From: an uncultured Prevotellaceae bacterium
Lineage (GTDB): Bacteria; Bacteroidota; Bacteroidia; Bacteroidales; Muribaculaceae
Assembly (NCBI GenBank): GCA_946410125.1
Contig: CAMJZF010000005.1
Coordinates: 1 to 47,727, forward strand
Reading direction: 5' to 3'
Length of the DNA stretch: 47,727 nt
Position 1 is the stretch's first letter; every line of letters begins with the position of its first letter. Positions 7,603 through 18,051 of this stretch are shown piece by piece. Made by a program: the position numbers and the translations under genes. A model generated the notes under the pieces. That model had not been told where the DNA came from. It did not search any database and saw only the letters and a program-made list of their open reading frames with translations.

Positions 7603-8757
7603 TTACTTATAGAACTTATCCATATCATACCTGTCATCATACTCATACATATTATAAATGAAGTCGCCTTCACGATGCCCATCGGTAAAAAATGATTTAT
7701 ATGGGCTGAGTAGTACACCCCATGCCAACAGAATCCTTATAAACAACACTCCTAACATAATAATTAGAGCACTGGTTAGAGCATTACTCTTGTATTGTGG
7801 AGATGTAGCTATGTGGGTTAATGAAGCAATAATACCCATCATGTAGTGCCAGGCAAAACGTCCACCATTTTCTGAACGAACAAACATAAGCAAAATTACA
7901 CAAAAAACTAATGCCATGTTAAGCAAAACAATTTCTTTTCGATTGTCTTCAATGAATGCGTCATATTTCCAAAGCAACAATCCTGCAAATAGAACAGCTT
8001 CAACAAAGTAAGCGACACGGAATGAGCCTTCGGCAATAATATATGCATTTTGTTCAGCACGAGTCGCATCAATAAATGCATCGGATTCCGCAACTAAACT
8101 TGAAAGCAAATTACCCATACCTACAGCCAAAGCTCCGATAAGTATAAATACCACTAAAACTTTATCGAATTTCTTTGCCGGCACAAAATAAAAAGGTGCA
8201 AGTATAATAGCAGAATTATGAAAAGTAAATGCAATGAAAACTATTAAGAAAAATTGAATCGGTTTGCGGTCTATAATATATTTAATCGCAAGCCAACCAA
8301 TAGTCGCTGCCATCACTTGGCGAAGATAGGTAAATGTAAAGAAAAACCATAAGCCTAAAAAGACAATCACAGCAAAGGGATAGTTGCGACAATAATTCTT
8401 AATAGAAACAAAAAGTAACGTATATATAACACATGTAGCCGTGAATATAAATATATATCTGTTGAAAGTTACATAACCCATTAACTGGTTAAAGCCTAAA
8501 AATCCCCATTCAGTTGCAAATAACCTATAACCGGCAGTAGCTAAAAGATTTCCATCATTTCGTGTTACAATTGCCAATTCATCAAAAACCTGACCATAGA
8601 TATATCGGTCATAGCCCCCAAGCATATCGGAACAACCCACAAACAATGCCAATCCCCCCAAATAGATGGCAAGTGGAAGTTTGGCACGCTCGTTATTTTC
8701 ATTCGACAACGCGTAATAGACTAAAGCTAAAACAAATATAAAGATGTATGTAAACAT
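7603..8757 (-). CDS. EpsG/Wzy-type polysaccharide polymerase
   Basis: A 384-residue integral membrane protein with about ten hydrophobic helices spread over its length and no soluble domain. An early GGYDRYIYGQVF segment and an arginine in FTYLRQVMA follow the pattern of EpsG-family repeat-unit polymerases. With the flippase upstream it points to a Wzx/Wzy-dependent pathway. It is the only polymerase candidate in the window. The family call rests on topology and context more than on a catalytic motif. Confidence 0.75.
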   Translation of the reverse strand: MFTYIFIFVLALVYYALSNENNERAKLPLAIYLGGLALFVGCSDMLGGYDRYIYGQVFDELAIVTRNDGNLLATAGYRLFATEWGFLGFNQLMGYVTFNRYIFIFTATCVIYTLLFVSIKNYCRNYPFAVIVFLGLWFFFTFTYLRQVMAATIGWLAIKYIIDRKPIQFFLIVFIAFTFHNSAIILAPFYFVPAKKFDKVLVVFILIGALAVGMGNLLSSLVAESDAFIDATRAEQNAYIIAEGSFRVAYFVEAVLFAGLLLWKYDAFIEDNRKEIVLLNMALVFCVILLMFVRSENGGRFAWHYMMGIIASLTHIATSPQYKSNALTSALIIMLGVLFIRILLAWGVLLSPYKSFFTDGHREGDFIYNMYEYDDRYDMDKFYK

Positions 8758-8839
8758 AGTTTAGCCAATTAATATCAATTCTATGGAGTATATGAATTAT
8801 AAAAAACAGATTAGAGCACTTAAAATCTTTGTTGGGAAC

Positions 8840-10069
8840 TCAATTGTATAGTGAAAACAAACTTTTAGCAATCTTGACTGGATTATGCTCAGTTAATACA
8901 GCATCTCTTCCAGCTGAAGCAATAAGCTCATATTTGTCTTTATTCTCCGTAATATCAATTAAAATTCCAGGCAACTCACTTGCATGATGCCAAATTATGC
9001 ACGATTTATTATGCTCAACTGCAATATTTTCCATCGCAAATGGAGTACCTAAAACCAGCAGACCATTAGCCAAGGCATCCAAAACCTTGCCTTTGGTTCC
9101 AGTGCCAACAGTGATTGGAGTAAGCTGTATGTCGTGCTTGCAGATTTCATCTATATAGCTTGGCGCAAAGCTTATATGCCTTACTTCATAACCGGCATCC
9201 TTCAACAATTCCACATGCCGCTCCCAACCTTTTCCCAAAAAAGTAATAGTATAGGCTTTTTTCAACAGGATATTGTTGTCTATAAGGTAGGGCATTAACT
9301 CGTCAGCAGTTTGCTGCATATATAGATTATATTGTCCTGCAATCAATAATCTAATCTTTGGTTGATGAAATTCAATAGTTGGTTTGCAACCAGACACTTT
9401 GTAGTGGGGATGACGTAAGAACTGGCAATTGACATTTGGGTTCAACTCACGCAATTGATCTATATCGGCTTCACCCACCGCATAGTAAGTAAAATTATCA
9501 TCAGTGCATAAATTCCGTTCTAAGCGAGCATACTTACGATACATCATCGCACATTTCCAATAGTCAATCACACTATTCATCACAAATCGTCGACTCATAA
9601 TGCGGTAATAATATAACGACTCAACATCTGGTCCTAATTGCATGCGACGAATGCCTGGGAACTGCTTTGTGATGCGTGACAGTTCTTCGCTATTCACCCA
9701 AATCAAATCAGGTGCTAATGATTTGATTTCATCAACAATTTGCTTAGGCAACTTTATGTAGTTAACAAACGGATATTTCAAGAAGACTCTCAAGAATAAT
9801 AAATGAAACTTAAAAATCCACCTATACCATCGTGGTAAAGTTAAAAGACGAATCTTCACTCCTAATTCATTCGCGACTGCATCTATTTTCTTATCAGATA
9901 GGCCATTTTTGTTGAACGAGTAGATTATGCAATTGTGAGCTACCTTTTCTTCTGCGGAGGCTAAGGGTGAAGAATTCATTAAACCATACAACAAATGGAA
10001 AGGTAATGCAGATGTTCCTCCTCTGTTTTCTGCAAATGGCAAAATGGTTGAAATAAAGATAAGTCTCAT
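8840..10069 (-). CDS. Glycosyltransferase, GT4-like
   Basis: A 409-residue protein with a typical GT-B C-terminal half: LTPITVGTGTKGKVLDALANG (316-336) corresponds to the donor-binding segment of GT4 enzymes, although the usual EX7E pair is not clear. The N-terminus has the mobile-loop glycines (NRGGTS, 15-20). It overlaps the next upstream gene by four bases. The 82-base gap to the polymerase downstream is AT-rich and shows no promoter. Confidence 0.75.
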   Translation of the reverse strand: MRLIFISTILPFAENRGGTSALPFHLLYGLMNSSPLASAEEKVAHNCIIYSFNKNGLSDKKIDAVANELGVKIRLLTLPRWYRWIFKFHLLFLRVFLKYPFVNYIKLPKQIVDEIKSLAPDLIWVNSEELSRITKQFPGIRRMQLGPDVESLYYYRIMSRRFVMNSVIDYWKCAMMYRKYARLERNLCTDDNFTYYAVGEADIDQLRELNPNVNCQFLRHPHYKVSGCKPTIEFHQPKIRLLIAGQYNLYMQQTADELMPYLIDNNILLKKAYTITFLGKGWERHVELLKDAGYEVRHISFAPSYIDEICKHDIQLTPITVGTGTKGKVLDALANGLLVLGTPFAMENIAVEHNKSCIIWHHASELPGILIDITENKDKYELIASAGRDAVLTEHNPVKIAKSLFSLYN

Positions 10070-11043
10070 AAATATTTAAGCAATAGCTGCAAAACAAATT
10101 CAATATTAAGTATCTTACTTAAAAAATATGATTTCTTTGACAAAAATGGACCTTTTAGTGGATAAACGCCATTATCGTGCATTTCGGATATGAGCTGTCG
10201 TTTGAAAGACAGGTCAATTAGAGGATCTTTATTTCTGATCAGATTTAGCAACAAGCCAAAAACAATAGAATTCACTCTTTTAGTAAGGTTTAGACGAAGC
10301 TCTTTATCTTTGATTTCTTGTGCAAATTTGATGATAGAGTTATGTACAACAATATCACTTGAAATATTAAAGTAGAGCCCTTTTCTCGTTGTCGCGGTTG
10401 TGAGAGTATTGATGTGTTTTATATAATTATAAATAATAATGTCTGTAACGAATACTTTCTGAGCAAATGTCATGGTCTTCAAATTGAACTCTACGTCTTC
10501 TCGTGATATACCAACATAGAAATCAAGATTATTATTTGCCAAAAATGACCTCTTGTAAATAAGCCGCCACACACCTCCTGGATTATATCCATTTAAAAGC
10601 GCATCCTTTCCTGATATAATTTCTCCGGGATTTGCAACGTTGTCATTTATTACTTTAGAAAAATGGGGATTAACATAATTATGTATACCCATTATTATAT
10701 CAATATCATCATTTGACATCATGATGTTGAGAATTCTGTCAATATTGTGACTCTCAATATAGTCATCAGAATCTACAAACCAAATGTATTTGCCTTTGGC
10801 CTTTTCTAGACCATGATTCCGAGCGGCACTCAGACCACGATTCTCTTGTGAATAAAAGGTTACATTACTATTAGACCAACAAGCCTTCTGGGCGATATCT
10901 GCACTTCTATCGCTACTGCCATCGTTAATAAGTATTACTTCATATAAATCTTTTTCTACACTAATACTTAAGATTGAATCTAAACATGTAGCAAGATATT
11001 TTTCAACATTATAGATTGGGACAATGATACTAAGAAGTTTCAT
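10066..11043 (-). CDS. Glycosyltransferase family 2
   Basis: A 325-residue GT-A enzyme. IVPIYN (7-12), INDGSSD (39-45), ENRGLSAARN (67-76) and the metal site DSDDYI (91-96) are the textbook order for this family. The C-terminal 150 residues are helical and basic, as in polysaccharide-cluster members. It overlaps both neighbours by four bases. The coding sequence is strongly AT-rich compared with genes beyond 20 kb, consistent with exchanged capsule DNA. Confidence 0.9.
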   Translation of the reverse strand: MKLLSIIVPIYNVEKYLATCLDSILSISVEKDLYEVILINDGSSDRSADIAQKACWSNSNVTFYSQENRGLSAARNHGLEKAKGKYIWFVDSDDYIESHNIDRILNIMMSNDDIDIIMGIHNYVNPHFSKVINDNVANPGEIISGKDALLNGYNPGGVWRLIYKRSFLANNNLDFYVGISREDVEFNLKTMTFAQKVFVTDIIIYNYIKHINTLTTATTRKGLYFNISSDIVVHNSIIKFAQEIKDKELRLNLTKRVNSIVFGLLLNLIRNKDPLIDLSFKRQLISEMHDNGVYPLKGPFLSKKSYFLSKILNIEFVLQLLLKYL

Positions 11044-12008
11044 AATTTTAAAGAAATCATTTTACCTATTTTGCGAGCTAATAGGGCTTTTGTGTACTGC
11101 TTAAAAAATGCAGAATTAGAAAAATATTTCACATGTCTCAACTGATTATATAGTTTCAAACACTTCAGCAACGAAACAGACCATGCATAGTATCCAAAGA
11201 ATAGGTATACGTTGGTTTTGTATGCATGAACAAGAAAGCGAAACAGATTACTTTCAATAGCATTATCTTTTACTGTTAAATTACTGCAAAAATCAGCCAT
11301 TTGTTGGTCATATCTCATCACTGCATTCAGTCTCGAACGATCAAGATCTCGGTCATGATTGCTTCCCGAAATATTAGATTGGGATATTCTGAAATTGAAT
11401 AATATCTGATCAGTGCAAACCATGCCATCTTGAGCCAACGTAGTGACTGTAAAAATATCACTGAACCATGCATATTCAGAATAAATAAAACCGCCTATTC
11501 TTTTGATGGCTTCGGTTTTAAAAGCATAGTTTCCAATGCAACTGATATAATTATGGCAATAGATGGCTTTTTCAGCATTTAACCCCTCTAAATATTCATT
11601 ATAAGGAAACTCTTCCCATGTGATATTTCCTCTGTCGTCTACACGTCGTACTCCAGCCCTAATTAAGTTCGCTTCAGGGTACTTATTAGAAAGGCGATTC
11701 ACTTCTTCAAGAAAAGTGGATTCATATATATCGTCATCAGATGCAACTATAAAATACTCTGAATCAATTAACTCGAGAAGCAAATTCCAGTGTAATGCTA
11801 AATCTTTTCCGCCTATGTTTGTTTCGTTGCATCGATAGTGTATTCTGGAATCATTATACTTGTTAAGGATCTCTTCTATGTTTTCTGGAGAGCAATCATT
11901 TGAAACCAAAATTATAAAATCTTGGTATGTTTGGTTCAAAATGCTGTCAAGAGACTCTGCTAAAAATTTCTTTTTGTAAGCAGGAAGGATAAAAGTATAT
12001 TTGACCAT
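11040..12008 (-). CDS. Glycosyltransferase family 2
   Basis: A 322-residue GT-A enzyme with FILPAYKKK (6-14), VSNDCSPEN (35-43) and an acidic metal site ASDDDI (89-94). SNDCS replaces the more common DDGSS but keeps the key aspartate. The gene is AT-rich. A 153-base gap upstream separates it from the next GT4 gene; that gap shows no hairpin, gene or clear promoter. Confidence 0.85.
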   Translation of the reverse strand: MVKYTFILPAYKKKFLAESLDSILNQTYQDFIILVSNDCSPENIEEILNKYNDSRIHYRCNETNIGGKDLALHWNLLLELIDSEYFIVASDDDIYESTFLEEVNRLSNKYPEANLIRAGVRRVDDRGNITWEEFPYNEYLEGLNAEKAIYCHNYISCIGNYAFKTEAIKRIGGFIYSEYAWFSDIFTVTTLAQDGMVCTDQILFNFRISQSNISGSNHDRDLDRSRLNAVMRYDQQMADFCSNLTVKDNAIESNLFRFLVHAYKTNVYLFFGYYAWSVSLLKCLKLYNQLRHVKYFSNSAFFKQYTKALLARKIGKMISLKL

Positions 12009-12161
12009 AAATAATCCTAATAATTAGAACTTTATGAATAACGAGTTGTATTAATGTTTTGAAAGGAACTAATTCGCAACTTATTGACAGAAAAGGCTCA
12101 AAAAAGAAAGATACATTATACTTAATCATTTGGAAATAGAGAGATCTTAGAAGTACTCCTC

Positions 12162-13304
12162 TTATTTTGTGCTGATTAATGCATAGAGATTGTAAATCTC
12201 ATTTGCATGTTTCTTACTGGAGAACTTTTGTAATGCAATTGCCTGAGCATGATGTGACAATAAGAGATAGTCTTTGTCTAATAATAAGACAACATGTTCC
12301 ATTTTTGCCTCCAAATCTTTCACATCGCTGAAAAGCCATCCTCCATTGGTGAGATTTAATACTTCCTGAGTACCACCAGTATTCCTGCCAATGACAAGAC
12401 ACCCACACATATTAGCTTCTGCTGTCATTCTGCCGAACCCCTCAAACCTCGAAGTTACCAACAAAGCTATTGCTGGTTTCATTAAGCTGAATACATCTTG
12501 AACATAACCTATGAATTCAACAGATTCTTCAATTTTTAGCTTTTCAACAATTTTGAGCAAATGCTCATAATAAGCTTTGCTACTTGCTTTCCCTGCTATC
12601 AAAAGCTTAAAATCAGGATGCTTTTCGGAAAAATTAGCAAAAGCATAAAGAGCATCTTCAATACGTTTATCATCATTGATGCGATTAGCCATTAGAAAAT
12701 ACTTTTCTTTAGGAAGAAAAATATTGCTTTTCCTATCAATTGAAGATATTGGATTATAAACGACTCGTGATTTTTGCTCATACGTCAAATTGAAATGTCG
12801 CTGTATATCGTTCGTGATACATACGGTATATGACTGCTTCAAAAGATTGAAATAGAACGATTTGCAAGGGTAGAAACCACGCAATGCATCCAAATCTTGG
12901 TATTCTCTCAGATGCCACACATGTGGGATTTTCAACAACTTGGCAGCCCATAGTCCCTCATGGACCACACCAACGTTGGTATGAATAATATCCACATGAA
13001 GCCGCTGAGCTATTTTATAAATTTGTATAAAGCTCTTCGTTTTAATCAAGAGTGATCGCAAAAAGAAATACAATTTTTTATTCCACGGCAATCCAGAATC
13101 AAACCAAGAACAAAAAATGGGTACTGCAAAACAGGTGATGTTTAACTTCTGAAGTTCAATTGTCAAATCATCCTTCTCTTTCTCAGGAGGATGAATGACG
13201 TAAGGTTCAATGCCATACTGCTCCTTCAAAGCTCTTACCATATTTAAGAATGATATGGAGCTCCCGTCCATTGATGTGGTGTGCAGAACATACAGTATCT
13301 TCAT
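12162..13304 (-). CDS. Glycosyltransferase family 4
   Basis: A 380-residue GT-B enzyme. The N-terminal domain has DGSSISFLN (13-21) in the position of the family's GG-x-E loop, and HTNVGVVHEG near 108-117. The donor domain has FEGFGRMTAEANMCG (287-301) with both conserved glutamates. It overlaps the acyltransferase gene upstream by four bases. Donor and linkage are unknown. Confidence 0.87.
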   Translation of the reverse strand: MKILYVLHTTSMDGSSISFLNMVRALKEQYGIEPYVIHPPEKEKDDLTIELQKLNITCFAVPIFCSWFDSGLPWNKKLYFFLRSLLIKTKSFIQIYKIAQRLHVDIIHTNVGVVHEGLWAAKLLKIPHVWHLREYQDLDALRGFYPCKSFYFNLLKQSYTVCITNDIQRHFNLTYEQKSRVVYNPISSIDRKSNIFLPKEKYFLMANRINDDKRIEDALYAFANFSEKHPDFKLLIAGKASSKAYYEHLLKIVEKLKIEESVEFIGYVQDVFSLMKPAIALLVTSRFEGFGRMTAEANMCGCLVIGRNTGGTQEVLNLTNGGWLFSDVKDLEAKMEHVVLLLDKDYLLLSHHAQAIALQKFSSKKHANEIYNLYALISTK

Positions 13305-14302
13305 TGCGTACTCATTGAAGAGGATTTCTTCATCCTATTATAAAAAAGGAATATGAGATATGAAATAATAAGTGCCGTCAAAATCTGAAAAGCGATTTCA
13401 AGCAGTAAGTTATTTTTGATATAGATCGGGAAAACAAATACAAAAATGCGTTTAAAATAGAGTATTGTACTATGGACGCATAAAATCAACAAAGTATGTC
13501 GACCAATCCAGCCTCCCTTGATGTTGAATCTTTTGACAGCACTGACAAACAATAGGGTTACTACCACACTAACAAGCAGGCTCAATAAACCATAAGGATA
13601 AAAACAACGGGCCATAATGAGATCTTTGCTGTCTATAATACACATTATCCACAATATTAATGTGGCGAATATGCCTAATATACCAATTTGGCTATATTGT
13701 TCTATGACATTGTGCACACGAATTCTCTCGCCAATCCAAATGTAAATCACTGCAGAACAACCAGCCTGCAAACTGAGAGGTAGTCGAATATATTTAACTG
13801 AATAACAAGCGACACAAAATAGCATTATGATGATTAACCCCAACTTAATATCACGAAAGTGAATTCGCAAGAAATTATAGATTAGCATCGCCCAAAAAAG
13901 AGCCAACAGAAACCATAGAGGGCCAACGATAGGTGTTGAAGCAAAAAGTTCATCACCATCTGTTATTCCACTACCCCATAAGAATCTTATTGTCCAATTT
14001 TCTAAATAGTCCTTCAAGATGTTGAAACTTCTAAAGTATGCGCTTAGCAGAAGTAGTATCCCCAAAGTCACAAAAGCTGTAACAGCATATGGTTTTATAT
14101 GGTTGCTTGCATATTTCCTAAACGCCTCTTTTTGTGTAGTTCCTTTGAAAAAAAAACCAGATATGATAAAAAACAATGGCATATGAAAACTGTAGATAAT
14201 GACACTGAAATATGGCAATGCAGATAGATTACAATGTCCAATAATCATCAAAAGGATGCAGATGGCTTTGACTGCATCAAAGTATTCAATACGGTTTGCC
14301 AT
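13301..14302 (-). CDS. Membrane acyltransferase (acyltransferase 3 family)
   Basis: A 333-residue membrane protein with around ten helices. IIGHC (20-24) supplies the conserved histidine, and FHMPLFFIISGFFF (39-52) is the hallmark second segment of this family. Members transfer acetyl or other acyl groups to sugar hydroxyls, so it probably O-acetylates the repeat unit. It resembles the fucose-4-O-acetylase-like branch (first residues RIEYFDAVKAI). A free-standing membrane copy within a glycan operon fits this role. Confidence 0.85.
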   Translation of the reverse strand: MANRIEYFDAVKAICILLMIIGHCNLSALPYFSVIIYSFHMPLFFIISGFFFKGTTQKEAFRKYASNHIKPYAVTAFVTLGILLLLSAYFRSFNILKDYLENWTIRFLWGSGITDGDELFASTPIVGPLWFLLALFWAMLIYNFLRIHFRDIKLGLIIIMLFCVACYSVKYIRLPLSLQAGCSAVIYIWIGERIRVHNVIEQYSQIGILGIFATLILWIMCIIDSKDLIMARCFYPYGLLSLLVSVVVTLLFVSAVKRFNIKGGWIGRHTLLILCVHSTILYFKRIFVFVFPIYIKNNLLLEIAFQILTALIISYLIFLFYNRMKKSSSMSTQ

Positions 14303-14308
14303 TAGTAT

Positions 14309-15199
14309 TTATTTAGCAGAAGGAAATTGAACCTGAGGGTGGAAAGTACGTGCAGCACGGACTGATTTCCATATGATGGAAGCATGAACTTTGTCTCCGC
14401 ACAAATATCGGCGAATGGCGAATCGTTGTTTTGACCTACAATCATTTCGAAAGGATTTTTCACCTTGTCTCTTGCGGATGATGAAAAGATTGTTGCGGAA
14501 ATAATAGAAGTAGTTGTGCAATCGCTTTTCGTCTCTTTCTTGCATAAAATCAAGATTTCGCTGTAAAGTGCGCTTGTGTAAAACTACACTGCGACATGCC
14601 ATATAGCAGGGATATTGTGCCGAGATGCGACTTGTGTATTCAGTATCATCACCCCAAATGAAGAATTCTTTGTATGGCAATCCCACTTCCATGATTGTCG
14701 CAGTACTAACAAGAACTGAAACAAAAGTTGACTGTTTGATTTTAATCATTTGTTCGTGGGTCATATCACAATAGTCAGCATAACCATTGCTTGTTGGGCG
14801 ATCATCTACAGAAGGTGTGTTCATTGGCCTACCATCTATCCCTATTACTTTACTACAAACATATCCTATTCCTGGTTTTGATTGAAATGCACGGATTAAT
14901 TCAGCAAGAGCATCTGGCCGGCAAATCACATCATCGTCCATGAACCAACAGTAGCTAAATCCATTTTCAGCAACATATTTTAATCCTGTGTGGAAACCTC
15001 CAGCACCACCCAAATTTTCCTGGGTAATGGTAATTATATCAGATTGTCCTGAAAGATACTCAGATGTGTTATCAGTGGAGCCATTATTTATTACAATGAT
15101 TTGTCGGTTTTGAAATGTTTGTTCTCTTAGTGACTGGATTACCTCTTTGAGTAATTCTAACCTGTTGTATGTGACGACAACAATACCAACTTTATCCAT
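14309..15199 (-). CDS. Family 2 glycosyltransferase, probably galactofuranosyltransferase
   Basis: A 296-residue GT-A enzyme with VVTYNR (8-13), INNGSTDNT (37-45), ENLGGAGGFHTG (61-72) and WFMDDDV (85-91). The GGAGGF and MDDD pair, plus a later WGDDTEY, is characteristic of the GlfT/rhamnosyl branch of family 2. UDP-galactopyranose mutase lies two genes upstream, so transfer of galactofuranose is likely. It is separated from its neighbours by only 6 and 18 bases. Rhamnose is the alternative donor. Confidence 0.8.
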   Translation of the reverse strand: MDKVGIVVVTYNRLELLKEVIQSLREQTFQNRQIIVINNGSTDNTSEYLSGQSDIITITQENLGGAGGFHTGLKYVAENGFSYCWFMDDDVICRPDALAELIRAFQSKPGIGYVCSKVIGIDGRPMNTPSVDDRPTSNGYADYCDMTHEQMIKIKQSTFVSVLVSTATIMEVGLPYKEFFIWGDDTEYTSRISAQYPCYMACRSVVLHKRTLQRNLDFMQERDEKRLHNYFYYFRNNLFIIRKRQGEKSFRNDCRSKQRFAIRRYLCGDKVHASIIWKSVRAARTFHPQVQFPSAK

Positions 15200-15217
15200 A
15201 TCTTCACCTGTAATTGT

Positions 15218-16678
15218 TTATATTTTATGCTTTTCTTTAAATCCCTTCCATTTTAACTTCAAATAGCCTACTGCATCATATTCGCTATATCTCTGCACCA
15301 AAACTAAAGTGAGGACAATGCTGAGCAAAATTTTAATAGTGAACGTCATAACGATGTTCCAATTTGTCGTTATTTTATCTATTGCAAATAAGACTAAAGC
15401 AAGGCATACCGCTATTAATATAGGACGGATGAGTTTCTTCATGAAATTAATAATGGGATATCTCAGCTTTCGAAATAAAATGTAGAAAGAGATGATAGTG
15501 TTAGCAATTTGCCCTATGAAGAAGCCCCAAGCTACCGCGTTGATAGTCCCCCAGAAAACAATTGCGATTATAAAGCAAGTTACAACACATGTCGTGCAGC
15601 AAAGGCCTCCAATAAAATAAGCCTTGGTGTTATTTGAAGACATATAGATTGAACCAGTAGTTGAAATCATTATTTGTGTGGCAATTGTTAGAGAAATAAC
15701 TTTAAATGGGTAAATTGCTGGTATCCATTGATTACCAAATAATATCAAAATAGTTTCTTCACTAACAAAAAAAGCTATTACTGCGACTGGAAACGACACA
15801 TATGCAAGCATTGAGAGTAACTTGATATAATTATCTGCCAAAACCCTCAAATTGTTCTGAAAATCTGAGAAAATGGGTTGCATGACCGGTGTGATGATGA
15901 ACGTTATATTAGATAGTGGCATCATCATAAGAGAGTAGGCTTTATTGTAGTATCCCAGTTGCATAGCATTGATATAGCGTCCAATAAGTATGTTATCTAG
16001 ATTTCTGGAGAAATAATTGATGATATTAAAGAGGAACACGTAAATAGAAAAAGATGCAATGCTTGACATTGTAACCCACAGCCCCTTGAATCTTATATAC
16101 AGAGGATGATGTATGTAGTTGATAATTGTGGCAAGAAAAGTGCTAAGTATAGACTGTATTATGAGAGCATATATTCCAAAGCCTAAAAAGGCTGCTGCTA
16201 TACTGATTACTCCCACAAAGATTTGAATAGAGACACCTCGGATTGCTATAAAGCGAAATTCCTTGTTACGTGATAGTAGGGCACCTGGAATACTGCCTAT
16301 GCTTCCAATTAAAAAAGGAAGACTCAGCCATCTACAAATCTCTACGAGGCGAGGCTCATGATAAAAAATGGCTATCGGCTTGGCGCATAAGAAGAAAGCG
16401 CCAGCCATTATTAGACCTAGAAAAATAGTGAATGTGAATATATTATTAAACTCTTTCTGTCCAAATTCTTTTTTTTGAATAACTGCAGCACCTATCCCAA
16501 CATCACCAATGATTTGAAATAATGCTGTAAATACTGTAACCATTGCTAACAGGCCGAACTCTCTCGGCGTAATCAAACGAGAGAGAAAAGACGAAATAAT
16601 GGTTGAAATGATAATGCCTGAATACTTGCCAAAAGCTGTGTATAAAACACCACTTATTAGTTCTCGCTTAGTACCCAT
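15218..16678 (-). CDS. wzx: Wzx-type polysaccharide flippase
   Basis: A 486-residue membrane protein with 12-14 helices and an N-terminal GVLYTAFGKYSGIIISTII segment typical of the polysaccharide transport branch of the MATE/MVF superfamily. FGLLAMVTVF and DVGIGAAVIQK follow in the expected places. These proteins move the undecaprenyl-linked repeat unit across the inner membrane. It lies in the operon between the mutase and the galactofuranosyltransferase. The symbol is used in the functional sense only. Confidence 0.88.
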   Translation of the reverse strand: MGTKRELISGVLYTAFGKYSGIIISTIISSFLSRLITPREFGLLAMVTVFTALFQIIGDVGIGAAVIQKKEFGQKEFNNIFTFTIFLGLIMAGAFFLCAKPIAIFYHEPRLVEICRWLSLPFLIGSIGSIPGALLSRNKEFRFIAIRGVSIQIFVGVISIAAAFLGFGIYALIIQSILSTFLATIINYIHHPLYIRFKGLWVTMSSIASFSIYVFLFNIINYFSRNLDNILIGRYINAMQLGYYNKAYSLMMMPLSNITFIITPVMQPIFSDFQNNLRVLADNYIKLLSMLAYVSFPVAVIAFFVSEETILILFGNQWIPAIYPFKVISLTIATQIMISTTGSIYMSSNNTKAYFIGGLCCTTCVVTCFIIAIVFWGTINAVAWGFFIGQIANTIISFYILFRKLRYPIINFMKKLIRPILIAVCLALVLFAIDKITTNWNIVMTFTIKILLSIVLTLVLVQRYSEYDAVGYLKLKWKGFKEKHKI

Positions 16679-16709
16679 CTCTTTGACAGACTAAAAAAAC
16701 TCTGCAAAA

Positions 16710-17849
16710 TCAATATATTGAGTTGAACGCATCAATCACTTTTTCTATCGTCTTGTCCATGTCATAATAGGCAAAATCAGCCAATCTCCCGCCAAAATGA
16801 AGATTGGGAACCAACTTAGCCCGATCAAAATACTTCGCATAGAGTGCGTTGTTCTGGTCATCATTAACAGGATAGTATGGTTCCATACCGGGCTTCCATT
16901 CTATGCTGTATTCTCTGCTAATAACCGTTTTAGGACATGCATATACAAAATTTCCGAACAACTCGAAATGTTTGTGCTCAATAATGCGAGTATAAGGAAT
17001 GGAACTTTCTGTATAGTTAATAACAGCATTGCCTTGATAATTTGGAATATCAAGCACTTCGGTTTCAAAAAATACAGTGCGGTACTGCAATTTACCATAG
17101 CAAAAGTCAAACAGTTCATCAAGTGCTCCAGTATAAACGATTTTTCTAGCCATAGCATTCAATTCATAGCGATTTTGCAAATAATCAACTCCTGTACGTG
17201 TCTCAATACCATCAAGAAGCCCATCAATCAATATATTATAGCCACCTTCAGGAATACCTTGGTATTTAGCGTTAAAATAATTGTTGTCAAAAACAAGTCT
17301 GAATGGTAACCTTCTTATAATAAAAGCAGGCAAATCACAACATTTACGTCCCCACTGCTTTTCAGTATAACCTTCAATGAGTGCATGATAGATATCATCT
17401 CCTATTAGTACTTTTGCTTGTTCTTCCAAATTGCTTGGTTCCATTACACCATTGGCTTTCATCCTCATAATAGCTTTCTTACATTGCTCATCAATTCGAT
17501 GCCGTGCTTGTTCGGGAGTGAACACATCTGGCCACATTTCATGGAATGTATTCATGTTAAACGGCAGATTGAACAACTTGTCTTTGTATCTGGCTATTGG
17601 AGAGTTTGTGAAACGATTAAATTCCACAATCGAATTGACAAATTCCCACACATTTTTGTTGTTTGTATGAAAAATATGTGCGCCATATTTATGCACATTG
17701 ATACCCTCAATCTTTTCACAATAAATGTTTCCGCCTAAATGCTGACGACGGTCAATAACAAGACATTTTTTCCCTTGTCTATGAGCCAAATGGGCAAAAG
17801 TCGCACCATAAAGGCCTGCACCTACTATTAGATAATCAAATGATTTCAT
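16710..17849 (-). CDS. glf: UDP-galactopyranose mutase
   Basis: A 379-residue flavoenzyme converting UDP-galactopyranose to UDP-galactofuranose. The FAD Rossmann site is IVGAGLYGATFA (8-19). GGNIYCEK (39-46) and KYGAHIFHT (54-62) are family signatures, and EKQWG lies near 163. Length is normal. Its presence implies galactofuranose in the polysaccharide. It is the second gene of the operon, 202 bases downstream of the dehydrogenase; that gap contains a GTTACC/GGTAAC hairpin (17,885-17,901) but no clear promoter. Confidence 0.96.
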   Translation of the reverse strand: MKSFDYLIVGAGLYGATFAHLAHRQGKKCLVIDRRQHLGGNIYCEKIEGINVHKYGAHIFHTNNKNVWEFVNSIVEFNRFTNSPIARYKDKLFNLPFNMNTFHEMWPDVFTPEQARHRIDEQCKKAIMRMKANGVMEPSNLEEQAKVLIGDDIYHALIEGYTEKQWGRKCCDLPAFIIRRLPFRLVFDNNYFNAKYQGIPEGGYNILIDGLLDGIETRTGVDYLQNRYELNAMARKIVYTGALDELFDFCYGKLQYRTVFFETEVLDIPNYQGNAVINYTESSIPYTRIIEHKHFELFGNFVYACPKTVISREYSIEWKPGMEPYYPVNDDQNNALYAKYFDRAKLVPNLHFGGRLADFAYYDMDKTIEKVIDAFNSIY

Positions 17850-18051
17850 AAAATAGATTTTATTTAGTATTACTAAAGTTGATTGTTACCATATAGGTAA
17901 CAGGCTTGGAGCGAACCCAAATCTTCCATAGAGGGATTGTTGAGTTTATGGCCTTAGTAAGCATCCGCATCGGAAATGCGTTGATAAAGACGATATTCTC
18001 TCCTCGCTATCGCTATAGAAAACTGTCGCTCAGACTTATCTTGGGCGGGGA

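Noticed and set aside
12009-12161. Hidden gene or promoter in the gap between two glycosyltransferase genes
   Set aside because: The 153 bases are AT-rich with stops in all frames and no TAnnTTTG box at a useful distance from the downstream start.
17860-17970. A 36-codon minus-strand frame between ugd and glf, open a little further upstream without a start
   Set aside because: Too short, no recognised domain, no promoter. It may be a remnant of an older gene, but the sequence alone does not show this.
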